Assembly: GCF_002287065.1 (NCBI RefSeq)
Contig: NZ_NSJZ01000020.1
Span: forward strand, 1 to 34,710
Length of the DNA: 34,710 nt
Reading direction: 5' to 3'
Source of the DNA: Paracoccus salipaludis
Lineage (GTDB): Bacteria > Pseudomonadota > Alphaproteobacteria > Rhodobacterales > Rhodobacteraceae
Shown here: piece by piece, positions 16,710-25,984 of the stretch
Position numbering within the stretch: the first letter of the stretch is position 1
Layout: each line of letters opens with the position of its first letter
Position numbers and translations under genes: made by a program
The notes under the pieces: model-generated
Database searches by the model: none
What the model was told of the DNA's origin: nothing
What the model saw: only the letters and a program-made list of their open reading frames with translations

Positions 16710-18329
16710 TCAGAGGGCGGCGGCAAGCCGTGCCTCGCGGCGGCGGGCCTGCACCTCGGGGTCGGGGTCCAGCCCGGCGGCAAGCAGCGCCCGGGTGTAG
16801 GGTTCGCGCGGCGCCTCGAAGACCTGCCGCACGCTGCCATGCTCGACCACGCGGCCTTTCCGCATGACCATCACGTGGTCGGCGAAGTCGCGCACCACCG
16901 GCAGGTCATGGGCGATGAAGACAAAGGCGATGCCCATCTCGCGCCGCAGCCGGTCCAGAAGCTCGATCACCTGCGCCTGGACCGAAACATCCAGCGCCGA
17001 CACCGCCTCGTCGCAGACGATCAGCTGGGGTTCCATGGCAAGCGCGCGGGCAATGGCGATGCGCTGGCGCTGCCCGCCCGAGAACTGGTGCGGATAGCGG
17101 GCGGCGTGCTCGGGCCGCAGGCCCACCTGCGCCAGAAGCTCGGCCACCCGCTCGCGCCAGCGGGCGCGCGGCAGGATGTCGGGATGGATCACCCAGGCCT
17201 CGGAGATCAGCTGGAACACCGTCATCCGCGGGTTGAGCGACTGGGTCGGATCCTGGAACACCATCTGCAGGTCGCGGCGCAGCGCGAACAGCTCGGCCGG
17301 CGGCAGGGTGAAAAGGTTGCGCCCCTTCCACATCGCGACGCCGGAATCGGGTTCGTCCAGCCGCAGCAGCATGCGCGCCAGCGTCGACTTGCCGGACCCG
17401 GATTCGCCCACAACGGCCAGCGTCTCGCCCGCCATCAGGTCGAAGCCCACGCCGTCCAGCGCGCGGAACTCGCCGTAGCTTTTCACCACGTCGCGCACGC
17501 TCAGCACGGGAGCGGTGGGGGACAGGGGGGCGTGCATCTCTCCCTTTCCCGGGGCCGCGCCGATCAGCTTGCGCGTGTAGGGATGCGAGGGGTTGCGGTA
17601 GACCGCGTCCGTTTCGCCCGTTTCGACCACCTCGCCGGCGTTCATCACCACCACGCGGTCGGCGATCTCGGCCACCACGCCCAGATCGTGGGTGATGATC
17701 AGCACCGCCATGCCGGTTTCGGCCTGAAGCTCTTCCAGCAGGGCCAGCACCTCGGCCTGGACGGTCACGTCCAGCGCGGTGGTGGGCTCGTCCGCGATCA
17801 GCAGGTCGGGCTTCATCGCCAGCGCCATGGCGATCATCAGCCGCTGCCGCTGGCCGCCGGAGAACTGGTGCGGATACTTGCGCAGCGCGCCCGCCGGGTC
17901 GGGGATGCCGACGCGCGTGACCAGCCGCAGCGCCTCGGCCCGGGCGTGGTCGCGGGCGACCCCGTGGGCGGTCATGGTTTCGACGATCTGCCAGCCCACG
18001 GAATAGACCGGGTTCAGGTGGCTCAGCGGGTCCTGGAAGATCATCGCGATGCGGCGGCCGTTGATCTGCCGGCGCTGATCGTCGGTCAGCCGCAGCAGGT
18101 CCCGCCCGTCGAAGCGGATGCTGCCCCCGGCGATATGGCCGGGCGGCATGTCGATCAGGTTCATGATCGCCGAGGCCGAGACCGACTTGCCCGAGCCGCT
18201 TTCCCCCAGGATCGCCAGCGTCTCGCCGCGATCGACGTGGAAGCTGACGCCGCGGACGGCGTGCACCACCCCCGCGGCGGTGTGGAAATCAACCGAAAGG
18301 CCGCTGACCTCCAGCAGATGCTCAGCCAT
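16710..18329 (-). CDS. Peptide/opine-type ABC transporter, fused double ATPase
   Basis: Cytoplasmic energy-coupling subunit, 539 residues, in which the two ATPases usually made separately (DppD- and DppF-like) are fused. Two complete nucleotide-binding domains are visible: Walker A GESGSGKS at 42-49 and again at 308-315, signature FSGGQ at 156-160 and 416-420. Each domain ends with the oligopeptide-family Pro-rich tail (HPYTRKLIGAAPG and EPYTRALLAAG). Its start overlaps the upstream permease gene by eight bases. Such fusions are common for YejF/GsiA-type transporters. Confidence 0.92.
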   Translation of the reverse strand: MAEHLLEVSGLSVDFHTAAGVVHAVRGVSFHVDRGETLAILGESGSGKSVSASAIMNLIDMPPGHIAGGSIRFDGRDLLRLTDDQRRQINGRRIAMIFQDPLSHLNPVYSVGWQIVETMTAHGVARDHARAEALRLVTRVGIPDPAGALRKYPHQFSGGQRQRLMIAMALAMKPDLLIADEPTTALDVTVQAEVLALLEELQAETGMAVLIITHDLGVVAEIADRVVVMNAGEVVETGETDAVYRNPSHPYTRKLIGAAPGKGEMHAPLSPTAPVLSVRDVVKSYGEFRALDGVGFDLMAGETLAVVGESGSGKSTLARMLLRLDEPDSGVAMWKGRNLFTLPPAELFALRRDLQMVFQDPTQSLNPRMTVFQLISEAWVIHPDILPRARWRERVAELLAQVGLRPEHAARYPHQFSGGQRQRIAIARALAMEPQLIVCDEAVSALDVSVQAQVIELLDRLRREMGIAFVFIAHDLPVVRDFADHVMVMRKGRVVEHGSVRQVFEAPREPYTRALLAAGLDPDPEVQARRREARLAAAL

Positions 18330-19242
18330 TGCGGCGTCCCTTCATTTCCAGCCGCCAGCGCTGCGTCGGGTCCAGGGCGATCCGCAGCCAGCCAGACAGC
18401 AGGTTCAGCGACAACGTGGTCAGGATGATGGCCAGGCCCGGCCAGACCGACAGCCACCAGGCCGTCTGCAGGTACTGCCGCCCCTGCGCCACCATCAGGC
18501 CCCAGGTGATCTCGGGCGGCTGGATGCCGATCCCCAGGAAGGACAGCGCGCTTTCCGCCAGCATCACGAAGGCGAAATCCAGCGTCGCCACCGTCAGCAG
18601 CGTCGGCAGCACGACCGGAAGGATATGGCGGAAGATGATCCGCCAGCGCGAGGCGCCCATCACCCGCGCGGCCTGCACGAACATCCGCTCGCGCACCTCC
18701 ATGACCTCGGCGCGGGTGGTGCGCAGGTAGACGGGGATGCGGGTGATCGCCAGCACGACGATCAGGTTCGCCACCGAGGGCCCGAGGATGTAAAGCACGA
18801 TCACCGCCAGCAGCAGCGACGGGAAGGACATGATGACATCGGCCAGCCGCAGGATGACCTGGCCCGCGGCGCGGCCCATGTAGCCCGCGACCAGCCCCAG
18901 CATCGTCCCGATGACCGCCGAGAACAGCACCGCGCCGGCCGCGATGGTGATGGTGTTGCGCGTGGCCACGATGATGCGCGCCAGCAGCGGCCGCCCCAGC
19001 GCGTCGGCGCCCAGCACCCCCAGCCAGCCCTGCGCCAGCGAGAAGGGCGGCAGGTTGCGCCCGCGCAGGTTCTGCCGCGTCGCGGCGCCTTCCAGCCACA
19101 TCGGCCCGACGACCGCCAGCACCACCACCAGCAAGACGAACAGCGCCGCCGCCAGCGCGAACTTGTCGGCCCAGAGCATCCGGGCAAGGCGGCGCAGCGC
19201 GCCGGGCTCCTGGGGGATCGTGTCGGTGGCGGACAGGGGCAT
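18322..19242 (-). CDS. Peptide/opine-type ABC permease, DppC-like
   Basis: Second inner-membrane permease, 306 residues, OppC/DppC type. It has a cytoplasmic N-terminus, a first helix at about 28-50 followed by a periplasmic loop with LGVLGADALGRPLLARII (the family's 'GTD.LGRD' block), and the coupling motif EVRERMFVQAARVMGAS. The ATG at 19242 is preceded by GAGGAG at good spacing; the frame continues 14 codons upstream and that longer version is less likely. Confidence 0.92.
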   Translation of the reverse strand: MPLSATDTIPQEPGALRRLARMLWADKFALAAALFVLLVVVLAVVGPMWLEGAATRQNLRGRNLPPFSLAQGWLGVLGADALGRPLLARIIVATRNTITIAAGAVLFSAVIGTMLGLVAGYMGRAAGQVILRLADVIMSFPSLLLAVIVLYILGPSVANLIVVLAITRIPVYLRTTRAEVMEVRERMFVQAARVMGASRWRIIFRHILPVVLPTLLTVATLDFAFVMLAESALSFLGIGIQPPEITWGLMVAQGRQYLQTAWWLSVWPGLAIILTTLSLNLLSGWLRIALDPTQRWRLEMKGRRNG

Positions 19243-19252
19243 GGGCGGCTCC

Positions 19253-20167
19253 TCAGTGCCGGATCCGGGGATCGAGCAGCGCATAGGCCAGGTCGATCAG
19301 CAGGTTCATCAGGAAGATCGCCAGCGCCGTGACCATGATGGCGGCCAGCATCACGTTGAAGTCGCGCTGAAGGATGGAATCGATCATCAGCTTGCCGATC
19401 CCGGGAAAGCCGAAGATCGTTTCCACCACCACCGCGCCGTTCAGCAGCGCCGCCGCCTGGTCGCCGATCACGGTGATGACCGGCAGCATGGCGTTGCGCA
19501 GCGCGTGCACGAAGATGATGGGCCCGCTGCGGACGCCCTTGGCGCGGGCCGTCTTGACATAGGCCGAGGACAGCGCGGTGATCATGGACCCCCGCACCAC
19601 CTGCACGATCAGGCCGAAGGGGCGGATGAACAGCACGCCGATGGGCAGGATCCAGTGCAGGGGCGTCCCGGTGCCCGACGTGGGCAGCCACCCCAGCGTG
19701 ACCGAGAACAGCACGATCCCGAGGATCGCGATCCAGAAATCGGGCGCCGAGGCCCCGACCAGCGAGGTGACCGAGGCGATGCGGTCGAAAAGGCCGCCGA
19801 CGCGGAAGGCCGCCAGCGCGCCCACGGCGATGGCCGCCGCCGTCACGATCGCCATGGTGATGACGGCAAGCTGGAAGGTCCAGGCGAAGGCTTCCAGCAC
19901 GATCTCGATCGCCGGCCGGGCACGGCGCAGCGAGTCGCCGAAATCCAGCCGCGCCAGGTCGCCCAGATAGTGCCAGAACTGCACCGCCAGCGGGTCGTTC
20001 AGCCCGTGGATCTCGCGGAACTGCCGGCGCATCTCGTCGGTGGCGTCGATCGGCAGGAACAGCGCCGCCGGATCGCCTGTCAGGCGCGACAGGAAGAAGA
20101 CCAGCACCACCAGTCCCAGAAGCGAGATCAGGCTGGCGATGGCGCGCTGCCGGATAAAGCCGAACAT
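19253..20167 (-). CDS. Peptide/opine-type ABC permease, DppB-like
   Basis: First inner-membrane permease, 304 residues. The N-terminal helix FIRQRAIASLISLLGLVVLV and the sequences FFLSRLTGDPAALF and GLNDPLAVQFWHYL are DppB blocks. The ATPase-coupling region reads SAYVKTARAKGVRSG, and the FGFPGIGKLM motif near 265 is also typical. Start at 20167 is supported by AAGGACG upstream and by the family N-terminus. Confidence 0.92.
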   Translation of the reverse strand: MFGFIRQRAIASLISLLGLVVLVFFLSRLTGDPAALFLPIDATDEMRRQFREIHGLNDPLAVQFWHYLGDLARLDFGDSLRRARPAIEIVLEAFAWTFQLAVITMAIVTAAAIAVGALAAFRVGGLFDRIASVTSLVGASAPDFWIAILGIVLFSVTLGWLPTSGTGTPLHWILPIGVLFIRPFGLIVQVVRGSMITALSSAYVKTARAKGVRSGPIIFVHALRNAMLPVITVIGDQAAALLNGAVVVETIFGFPGIGKLMIDSILQRDFNVMLAAIMVTALAIFLMNLLIDLAYALLDPRIRH

Positions 20168-20189
20168 CTGCCCGTCCTTTGCGAAAGAT

Positions 20190-20217
20190 GCCCGGCCGGG
20201 GGGAGGACCGGCCGGGC
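20190..20217 (-). promoter_or_regulatory. Intercistronic hairpin after the binding-protein gene
   Basis: A perfect 10-bp GC stem (GCCCGGCCGG with CCGGCCGGGC) with an 8-base loop lies between the binding-protein stop and the first permease start. It resembles the hairpin after urtA and is likely to keep binding-protein mRNA more abundant than the rest. Confidence 0.55.
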
Positions 20218-20225
20218 GGTTGGCG

Positions 20226-21728
20226 TCACCTGAAGCCGATCTGCGCCAACTGCAGCTGCGAGTTGGTCGCGATCGACGGCCGCCAATCCAGCCGCTCGCT
20301 GACGCGGCTGAAACCGACCATGTGCCACAGCAGCACGTCGGCCACGACCTCGTCATGCAGGTGGGCCACGAGGTCGGACCATTTCCGCGCCCGCTCGTCC
20401 CCGGTCGCGGCCGAGGCCTCGGCGATCATCTGGTTGACCCCGGGGTCGCTGACGCCGGACTGCCGCCCCTCGCTGTCGTACTTGAAGAACATCGAGAAGA
20501 CCGGGTCACCCTTGTTGTTGTCGTGCATCGCCGCCAGCACATAGGGGCCGCGGTCGGCCGGGTAGGGCTTGGAATAGAAGCGCTCGTGGTCGGCGACCTC
20601 GAACATCTGCAGCTTCGCGTTGAAGCCCGCGTCCTGCAGCATCTGCAGGGTCGCCTCCATCACCTCGGTCACGCCGGGGAAATTCTCGGTCCGGGCGATC
20701 AGGGTGAACTCGGCATCCACGGGAACGCCGTCGGCGCGCGCTTCCTCAAGCAGCGCCTTCGCGCCTTCCAGGTCGAAGGCCCAGGGCTTCACGTCGGGGT
20801 TCGCGCCCTGCGTGGTCGGCGGGAACATGGCGACGGCCTGCTCGGTCCCTTCGGGCAGCAGCGTGCCGATGAAGGCGGCGCGGTCGATGGCCATGTTCAG
20901 CGCGCGGCGCACCCGGACGTCGTTGAAGGGCGGCACCGAGTGATCCACCCGCAGATAGACCGTTTCCGAGTTCAGGTAGGAAAAGTCGGTCGCCGGGTTC
21001 GTGGCATCCGTTTGCGCGATCGAGGGCGCGATGTCGGCCTCGCCCGTCTGCACCATCGCGGCGCGCACGGCGGGGTCGGTGCGGAACAGGTAGGTGGCCG
21101 AGGTCACGGCGGGCTGTTCGCCCCAGTAGCCGTCGCGGCGGGTCAGGACGATCTGCTGGCCGGGCGTCCATTCGGTGACGGCATAAGGGCCGGTGCCGAC
21201 GGGATCGCGGACGAACTCGACCGGGGTTTCCTCGGGGACGATCGTGACCAGCGACATCAGCAGCGGCAGGATCGGCTGCACCGGGTCGGCGGCGAAGTCG
21301 ATGGTGTGGTCGTCCACAACCGTGGCCGTGACCGTCATGCCGCCGAAATAGCGCGGGGTTTCGCAGGTCATCGCGCTGTTCATCGCCCGGTCGAAGCTGT
21401 GCTTGACGTCCCGCGCGTCGAAGGTGCTGCCGTCCGAGAAGGTGACGCCCTGCCGCAGGTGGAAGCGCCAGCTTCCGTCGGGCTGCTGTTCCCAGCGTTC
21501 CGCCAGCCGCGGCCGCAGCCCGCCGCCGCCCTGGGTGTCGTATTCGGTCAGCGTCTCGTTGACGTTTTCCAGGATCACGCGGCCGATGTTGGACCGCGTG
21601 GCCATGCAGGGCTCCAGCAGGTCCAGGTCCTCGGACAGGACGATGCGGACGTCGGTCTCGGCCGCGAGGGCCGACGACAGCGACACGGCCAGCGCGAGCG
21701 CGGTCGTGGCAAGCAACCTGTTGATCAT
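20226..21728 (-). CDS. Peptide/opine-type ABC transporter, solute-binding protein
   Basis: Periplasmic binding protein of the family 5 (DppA/OppA/NikA) fold, 500 residues, with a signal peptide at about 1-22 (ending SSALA). Family blocks include GVTFSDGSTFDARDVKHSFDRAM (seen as GVTFSDGSTF and DVKHSFDRA), TGPYAVTEWTPGQQI and FNDVRVRRALNMAIDR. The start codon follows a GGGAGG ribosome-binding sequence. Ligands in this family run from peptides to opines, sugars and conjugates, so the ligand is not predictable. The downstream genes for an aldolase and two hydroxyacid dehydrogenases argue against a plain peptide. It is transcribed divergently from the sialidase-fold gene. Confidence 0.93.
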   Translation of the reverse strand: MINRLLATTALALAVSLSSALAAETDVRIVLSEDLDLLEPCMATRSNIGRVILENVNETLTEYDTQGGGGLRPRLAERWEQQPDGSWRFHLRQGVTFSDGSTFDARDVKHSFDRAMNSAMTCETPRYFGGMTVTATVVDDHTIDFAADPVQPILPLLMSLVTIVPEETPVEFVRDPVGTGPYAVTEWTPGQQIVLTRRDGYWGEQPAVTSATYLFRTDPAVRAAMVQTGEADIAPSIAQTDATNPATDFSYLNSETVYLRVDHSVPPFNDVRVRRALNMAIDRAAFIGTLLPEGTEQAVAMFPPTTQGANPDVKPWAFDLEGAKALLEEARADGVPVDAEFTLIARTENFPGVTEVMEATLQMLQDAGFNAKLQMFEVADHERFYSKPYPADRGPYVLAAMHDNNKGDPVFSMFFKYDSEGRQSGVSDPGVNQMIAEASAATGDERARKWSDLVAHLHDEVVADVLLWHMVGFSRVSERLDWRPSIATNSQLQLAQIGFR

Positions 21729-21983
21729 TCTCTCCCCCCTCCCAGGTGCGATGAATGCTGTGGAGGCCGCCGTGGACCGCCCTGTTCCAAAAGACAACGG
21801 CAGTCGTCAAATTGTCAATCAACTTCGACAGCCAATTTCGGATAGAATAGGTGATGAACAATATCATATAAAACAATGCACTGACTTAGATCATTCCCTC
21901 GGACCCCCGATCACGTTATGCATGTGACTTGACAACTGGCCGATTCGCGCCGCTGATCTGCACGACCGCAGGAGGAGGCTGCC
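21729..21983. promoter_or_regulatory. Divergent promoter region of the catabolic cluster
   Basis: A 255-base gap between divergent units, unusually AT-rich from about 21780 to 21930. Perfect -35 hexamers TTGACA occur in both directions: minus strand at 21813-21818, toward the binding-protein gene, and plus strand at 21929-21934, toward the sialidase-fold gene. The -10 elements are poor. The 9-base quasi-palindrome ATTGTCAAT (21811-21819) and the inverted TCAC/GTGA pair around ATGCAT (21911-21927) are candidate operator parts. Confidence 0.45.
21971..21978 (+). promoter_or_regulatory. Strong ribosome binding site deciding a TTG start
   Basis: GGAGGAGG lies five bases before a TTG codon at 21984. 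This is what favours the rare TTG start over the in-frame ATG at 22011, which has no such sequence upstream. Confidence 0.6.
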
Positions 21984-23173
21984 TTGACCCCCGATCTGAT
22001 CGCCCAGGCCATGGACGGCCGGCTGCGCGCCACCGCGCCCGGCCGCGACGAGGCATTCCTGCCCTCGCCCATGATCCAGAACCACGCGTCCTTCCTGCAC
22101 CTGCTGGATGACGGCGCGCTTCTGTGCTGCTGGTTCGGGGGCACGCTGGAAGGCAGGTCGGACATCTCGATCTTCGCCTCGGTCCTGGTGCCCGGTGCCG
22201 AAAAGTGGGGACCGGCGCAGCGGCTCAGCCACGACCCGGACCACTCGGAACAGAACCCGGTCGTCTTCCGGGCGCCGGACGGAAGGCTGTGGCTGTTCCA
22301 TACCTCGCAGCCCGCGGGCAACCAGGACGAATGCCGCGTCCGCATGGCGGAACTGTCGCGCGACCCGGCCGACCCGTCGCGGATCACCGCCGGGGCGGGG
22401 CGGTTCCTCGACCTGCCGCGCGGCTGCTTCGTGCGCGGCAACGCGGGCCTGCGCGACGACGGCGCCTGGCTGCTGCCGATCTTCCGCTGCGTCCCGCAAC
22501 CGGGGCGCAAGTGGAACGGCAGCCACGACATCGCGGCGATGGGCGTTTCGGAAGATGGGGGCGCAAGCTGGCGGCTCGAGGAGCTGGACGGCTCCCTCGG
22601 CTGCGTCCATTTCGGGCCGGTTCCGGCGCAGGACGGCGTGATCCCCGCCTTCTTCCGCCGCCGTCAGGCCGACCGCGTCTTTCGCACCGAAAGCCGGGAC
22701 GGCGGGCGAAGCTGGGCCGCGCCGCATCCGACCGACCTGCCCAACAACAACTCGTCGGTGGCGGGCATCCGCCTGCGCGACGGGCGGATCGCGCTGATCT
22801 GCAATCTTGCCTCGGCGGCCACGTCGATGGACCGCCGCGCCTCGCTTTACGACGAACTGGGCGAGGACGACGGCCGCCCCGACGCCGACCCCGCGGGGGG
22901 CTGCACCCCCGTCTGGGGCGTGCCGCGCGCGCCGGTGGCGGTCTGCCTGTCCGCCGACAACGGCCTGACCTTTCCGCAGCGGCTGGTGATCGAGGACGGC
23001 CCCGGCACCTGCACCAGCAACGATTCCACCGACGGGCGGAACAGGGAAATGTCCTATCCCTGGCTGCTGGAAGCGCCCGACGGGACGCTGCATCTCAGCT
23101 ACACCTACCATCGGCGCGCCATCAAGCACGTCCGGCTTGCACCGGGCTGGGCCACCCGCACAAAGGCATCTGC

Positions 23174-23177
<4 letters not shown>
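21984..23177 (+). CDS. Sialidase-fold (BNR/Asp-box) protein, cytoplasmic
   Basis: A 397-residue six-bladed beta-propeller protein. Three Asp-box motifs are visible: SEDGGASW at 189-196, SRDGGRSW at 237-244 and the weaker SADNGLTF at 323-330. The C-terminus has [12 protein letters not shown], shared with bacterial 'sialidase family' proteins. I see no (Y/F)RIP motif near the N-terminus, so it is not a classical GH33 sialidase. There is no signal peptide, so it should act in the cytoplasm on an imported substrate. It begins with TTG and its stop overlaps the pdxA2 start (ATGA), tying it to the same pathway. True reaction unknown; a glycosidase or lyase on an acidic sugar conjugate is my inference. 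Confidence 0.8.
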
Positions 23178-24124
<947 letters not shown>

Positions 24125-24149
24125 GACGGGCAGGATGAAAGGACAGACC

Positions 24150-25268
24150 ATGGCGCTTGCACGAAGCATCACCCTGCACATGCCCCCCCGGATCGAGATC
24201 GGGGCGGGCGCATCCGGCCGCGTCGGTCCCTGGGCCGAGGGCGCGGCCCGCGTGCTGGTGCTGGCAAGCCCGCACACCTCGGGCTTCGCGGACCGGCTGG
24301 CGCTGCCGGGCGAGGTCACGATCTTCGACGCGATCCCCGGAGAGCCCGACATCGCCACCTTCGAGGCCGCGCTTGACGCCGCCCGCGCGGCGCGCCCCGA
24401 CCTGGTGGTGGGCCTGGGCGGCGGCTCGGTGCTGGACGCGGCCAAGCTGGTGGCGGCCATGTGGGACGGGACGCAGACGCTTGACGACGTGGCCGGGCCG
24501 AACCGCGTGGCGGGCCGGCGCACGCGGCTGGCGCAGGTCGCCACCACCGCCGGCACCGGGTCCGAGGCCGGCATCCGGGCGCTGATCACCAATCCCGGCA
24601 GCGGGGCCAAGATCGCGGTCGAAAGCCCGCATCTGCTGGCCGACCTTGCCGTGCTGGACCCCGAGCTGACCTTCACCGTCCCCCCCGCCGTGACCGCCGC
24701 CACCGGCATCGACGCGATGGCGCATTGCGTCGAGGCCTTCACCAACCGCCGCGCGCATCCGGTGATCGACGGCTTTGCGCGCATGGGCATCGACCTCGTG
24801 GGCCGCTATCTTGCCCGCGCGGTCCGCGACGGGCAGGACACCGAGGCGCGCGAGGGGATGATGCTCGCGTCCTTCTACGGCGGCATCTGCCTCGGCCCGG
24901 TGAACACGGCGGCGGGCCACGCGCTGTCCTATCCGCTGGGAACGCTGCTGCACCTGCCGCACGGACTGGCGAATGCGATCATCTTCCCGCATGTGCTGGC
25001 CTTCAACGAATCCGCCGCGCCCGCAAAGACGGCCGAGGTCGCCCGCGCGCTGGATCTGTCGCCCGGGGACGCGGGCGGGCTGCTGGACGCGGCCTGCGGC
25101 TTCTGCCGCGACCTGGGGGTCGAGATGCGGCTGTCGGCGCATGGCGCGACCGCCGACCAGCTTGAAGGCTTTGCCCGCGACGCCCACGGCATCCGCCGGC
25201 TGATGGACAACAACCCCCGCGACATGAGCGTGGACGACGTGCTGGAAATCTATCGCGCGGCCTTCTAG
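24150..25268 (+). CDS. Iron-containing alcohol dehydrogenase
   Basis: Cytoplasmic group III alcohol dehydrogenase, 372 residues. It has the nucleotide-binding turn GGGSVLDAAK at 90-99 and the four metal ligands D188, H192, H257 and H271 in TGIDAMAH, GHALSYP and PHGLANA. The family reduces aldehydes or oxidises alcohols and some hydroxy acids, with NAD(H) or NADP(H). AAAGGA seven bases upstream favours the ATG at 24150 over the one at 24135. It follows pdxA2 by 25 bases and presumably handles an aldehyde or alcohol of the same pathway. Closer identity (for example maleylacetate reductase or lactaldehyde reductase type) cannot be set by eye. Confidence 0.88.
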   Translation: MALARSITLHMPPRIEIGAGASGRVGPWAEGAARVLVLASPHTSGFADRLALPGEVTIFDAIPGEPDIATFEAALDAARAARPDLVVGLGGGSVLDAAKLVAAMWDGTQTLDDVAGPNRVAGRRTRLAQVATTAGTGSEAGIRALITNPGSGAKIAVESPHLLADLAVLDPELTFTVPPAVTAATGIDAMAHCVEAFTNRRAHPVIDGFARMGIDLVGRYLARAVRDGQDTEAREGMMLASFYGGICLGPVNTAAGHALSYPLGTLLHLPHGLANAIIFPHVLAFNESAAPAKTAEVARALDLSPGDAGGLLDAACGFCRDLGVEMRLSAHGATADQLEGFARDAHGIRRLMDNNPRDMSVDDVLEIYRAAF

Positions 25269-25279
25269 GGCCGCGCGGA

Positions 25280-25984
25280 TCAGACGGCGGCGGGCTCGGG
25301 GCGGCGCCGCTCGAACAGGCGCTCGCGCGAGCCCAGCAGGTGGTCGTACATCACCTGCCGGGCATGTTCGCAGTTGCGGTCGCGGATCGCCTCGAAGATC
25401 TGCTCGTGCTCGCCGAAGACCCGCATCAGCCCGGACGCCTGGCTTTTCACGGACACGCCGTGGAACTTCATCCCGGCGGCGATGTGGTCGCGCAGCGCGG
25501 CCATGCTGGTCGAGAAATAGCTGTTCCCCGCCGCAACCGCGATGGCCAGGTGGAACTGGAAGTCCGCATCCTCGCGATGCGCCTGCCGGTTGGTCGCATC
25601 CCGCATCAGCGCCAGCGCCGAGGCGATCGCCTCAAGGGTGTCGGGCTCGTGGCGTTCCGCCGCCAGCGCGGCCGCCGCCGGTTCCAGCGTCAGGCGGAAC
25701 TCGTAGCAGTTCAGCAGGTCGGCCACGTTCTCGAGCGGCCCGAACCCCAGCGGGTTCTTGAGCCCGAGCGTGCGCACGAAGCTGCCCGCGCCCTGCCGCG
25801 AATAGATCAGCCCCCTTTCGCGAAGCCGCCGCAGCGCCTCGCGGACGATGGGGCGCGAAACCTGGAACTCGGCCGCCATCTCGTGCTCGGTCGGCAGCCG
25901 CTCGTCATCGGCATAGGCGCCGGACTTGATCGACTGCTCCATGCGTTCGAAGACGACATCGGCAAGGCTGCGGCGAGGAGTCAC
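25280..25984 (-). CDS. GntR/FCD-family transcriptional regulator
   Basis: A 234-residue repressor-type protein. Residues 1-75 form the GntR winged helix (LPTEHEMAAEFQVSRPIVREAL then GLIYSRQGAGSFV). From about 90 on is an FCD ligand domain with acidic and His residues expected to bind a metal (DADFQFHLAIA, GEHEQIFEAI). FCD regulators typically sense organic acids or sugar acids. The GTG at 25984 overlaps the kinase stop as GTGA, making this the last gene of the TTT-kinase operon. The frame is open upstream to 26119, but that part runs inside the kinase gene. It is the only regulator in the cluster, so it probably controls the flanking units. Confidence 0.88.
   Translation of the reverse strand: MTPRRSLADVVFERMEQSIKSGAYADDERLPTEHEMAAEFQVSRPIVREALRRLRERGLIYSRQGAGSFVRTLGLKNPLGFGPLENVADLLNCYEFRLTLEPAAAALAAERHEPDTLEAIASALALMRDATNRQAHREDADFQFHLAIAVAAGNSYFSTSMAALRDHIAAGMKFHGVSVKSQASGLMRVFGEHEQIFEAIRDRNCEHARQVMYDHLLGSRERLFERRRPEPAAV

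Noticed and set aside
15819..18428. Plus-strand open frame of 869 codons
   Set aside because: Antisense to the aldolase and fused ATPase genes, whose motifs are complete; no domain is recognised in it.
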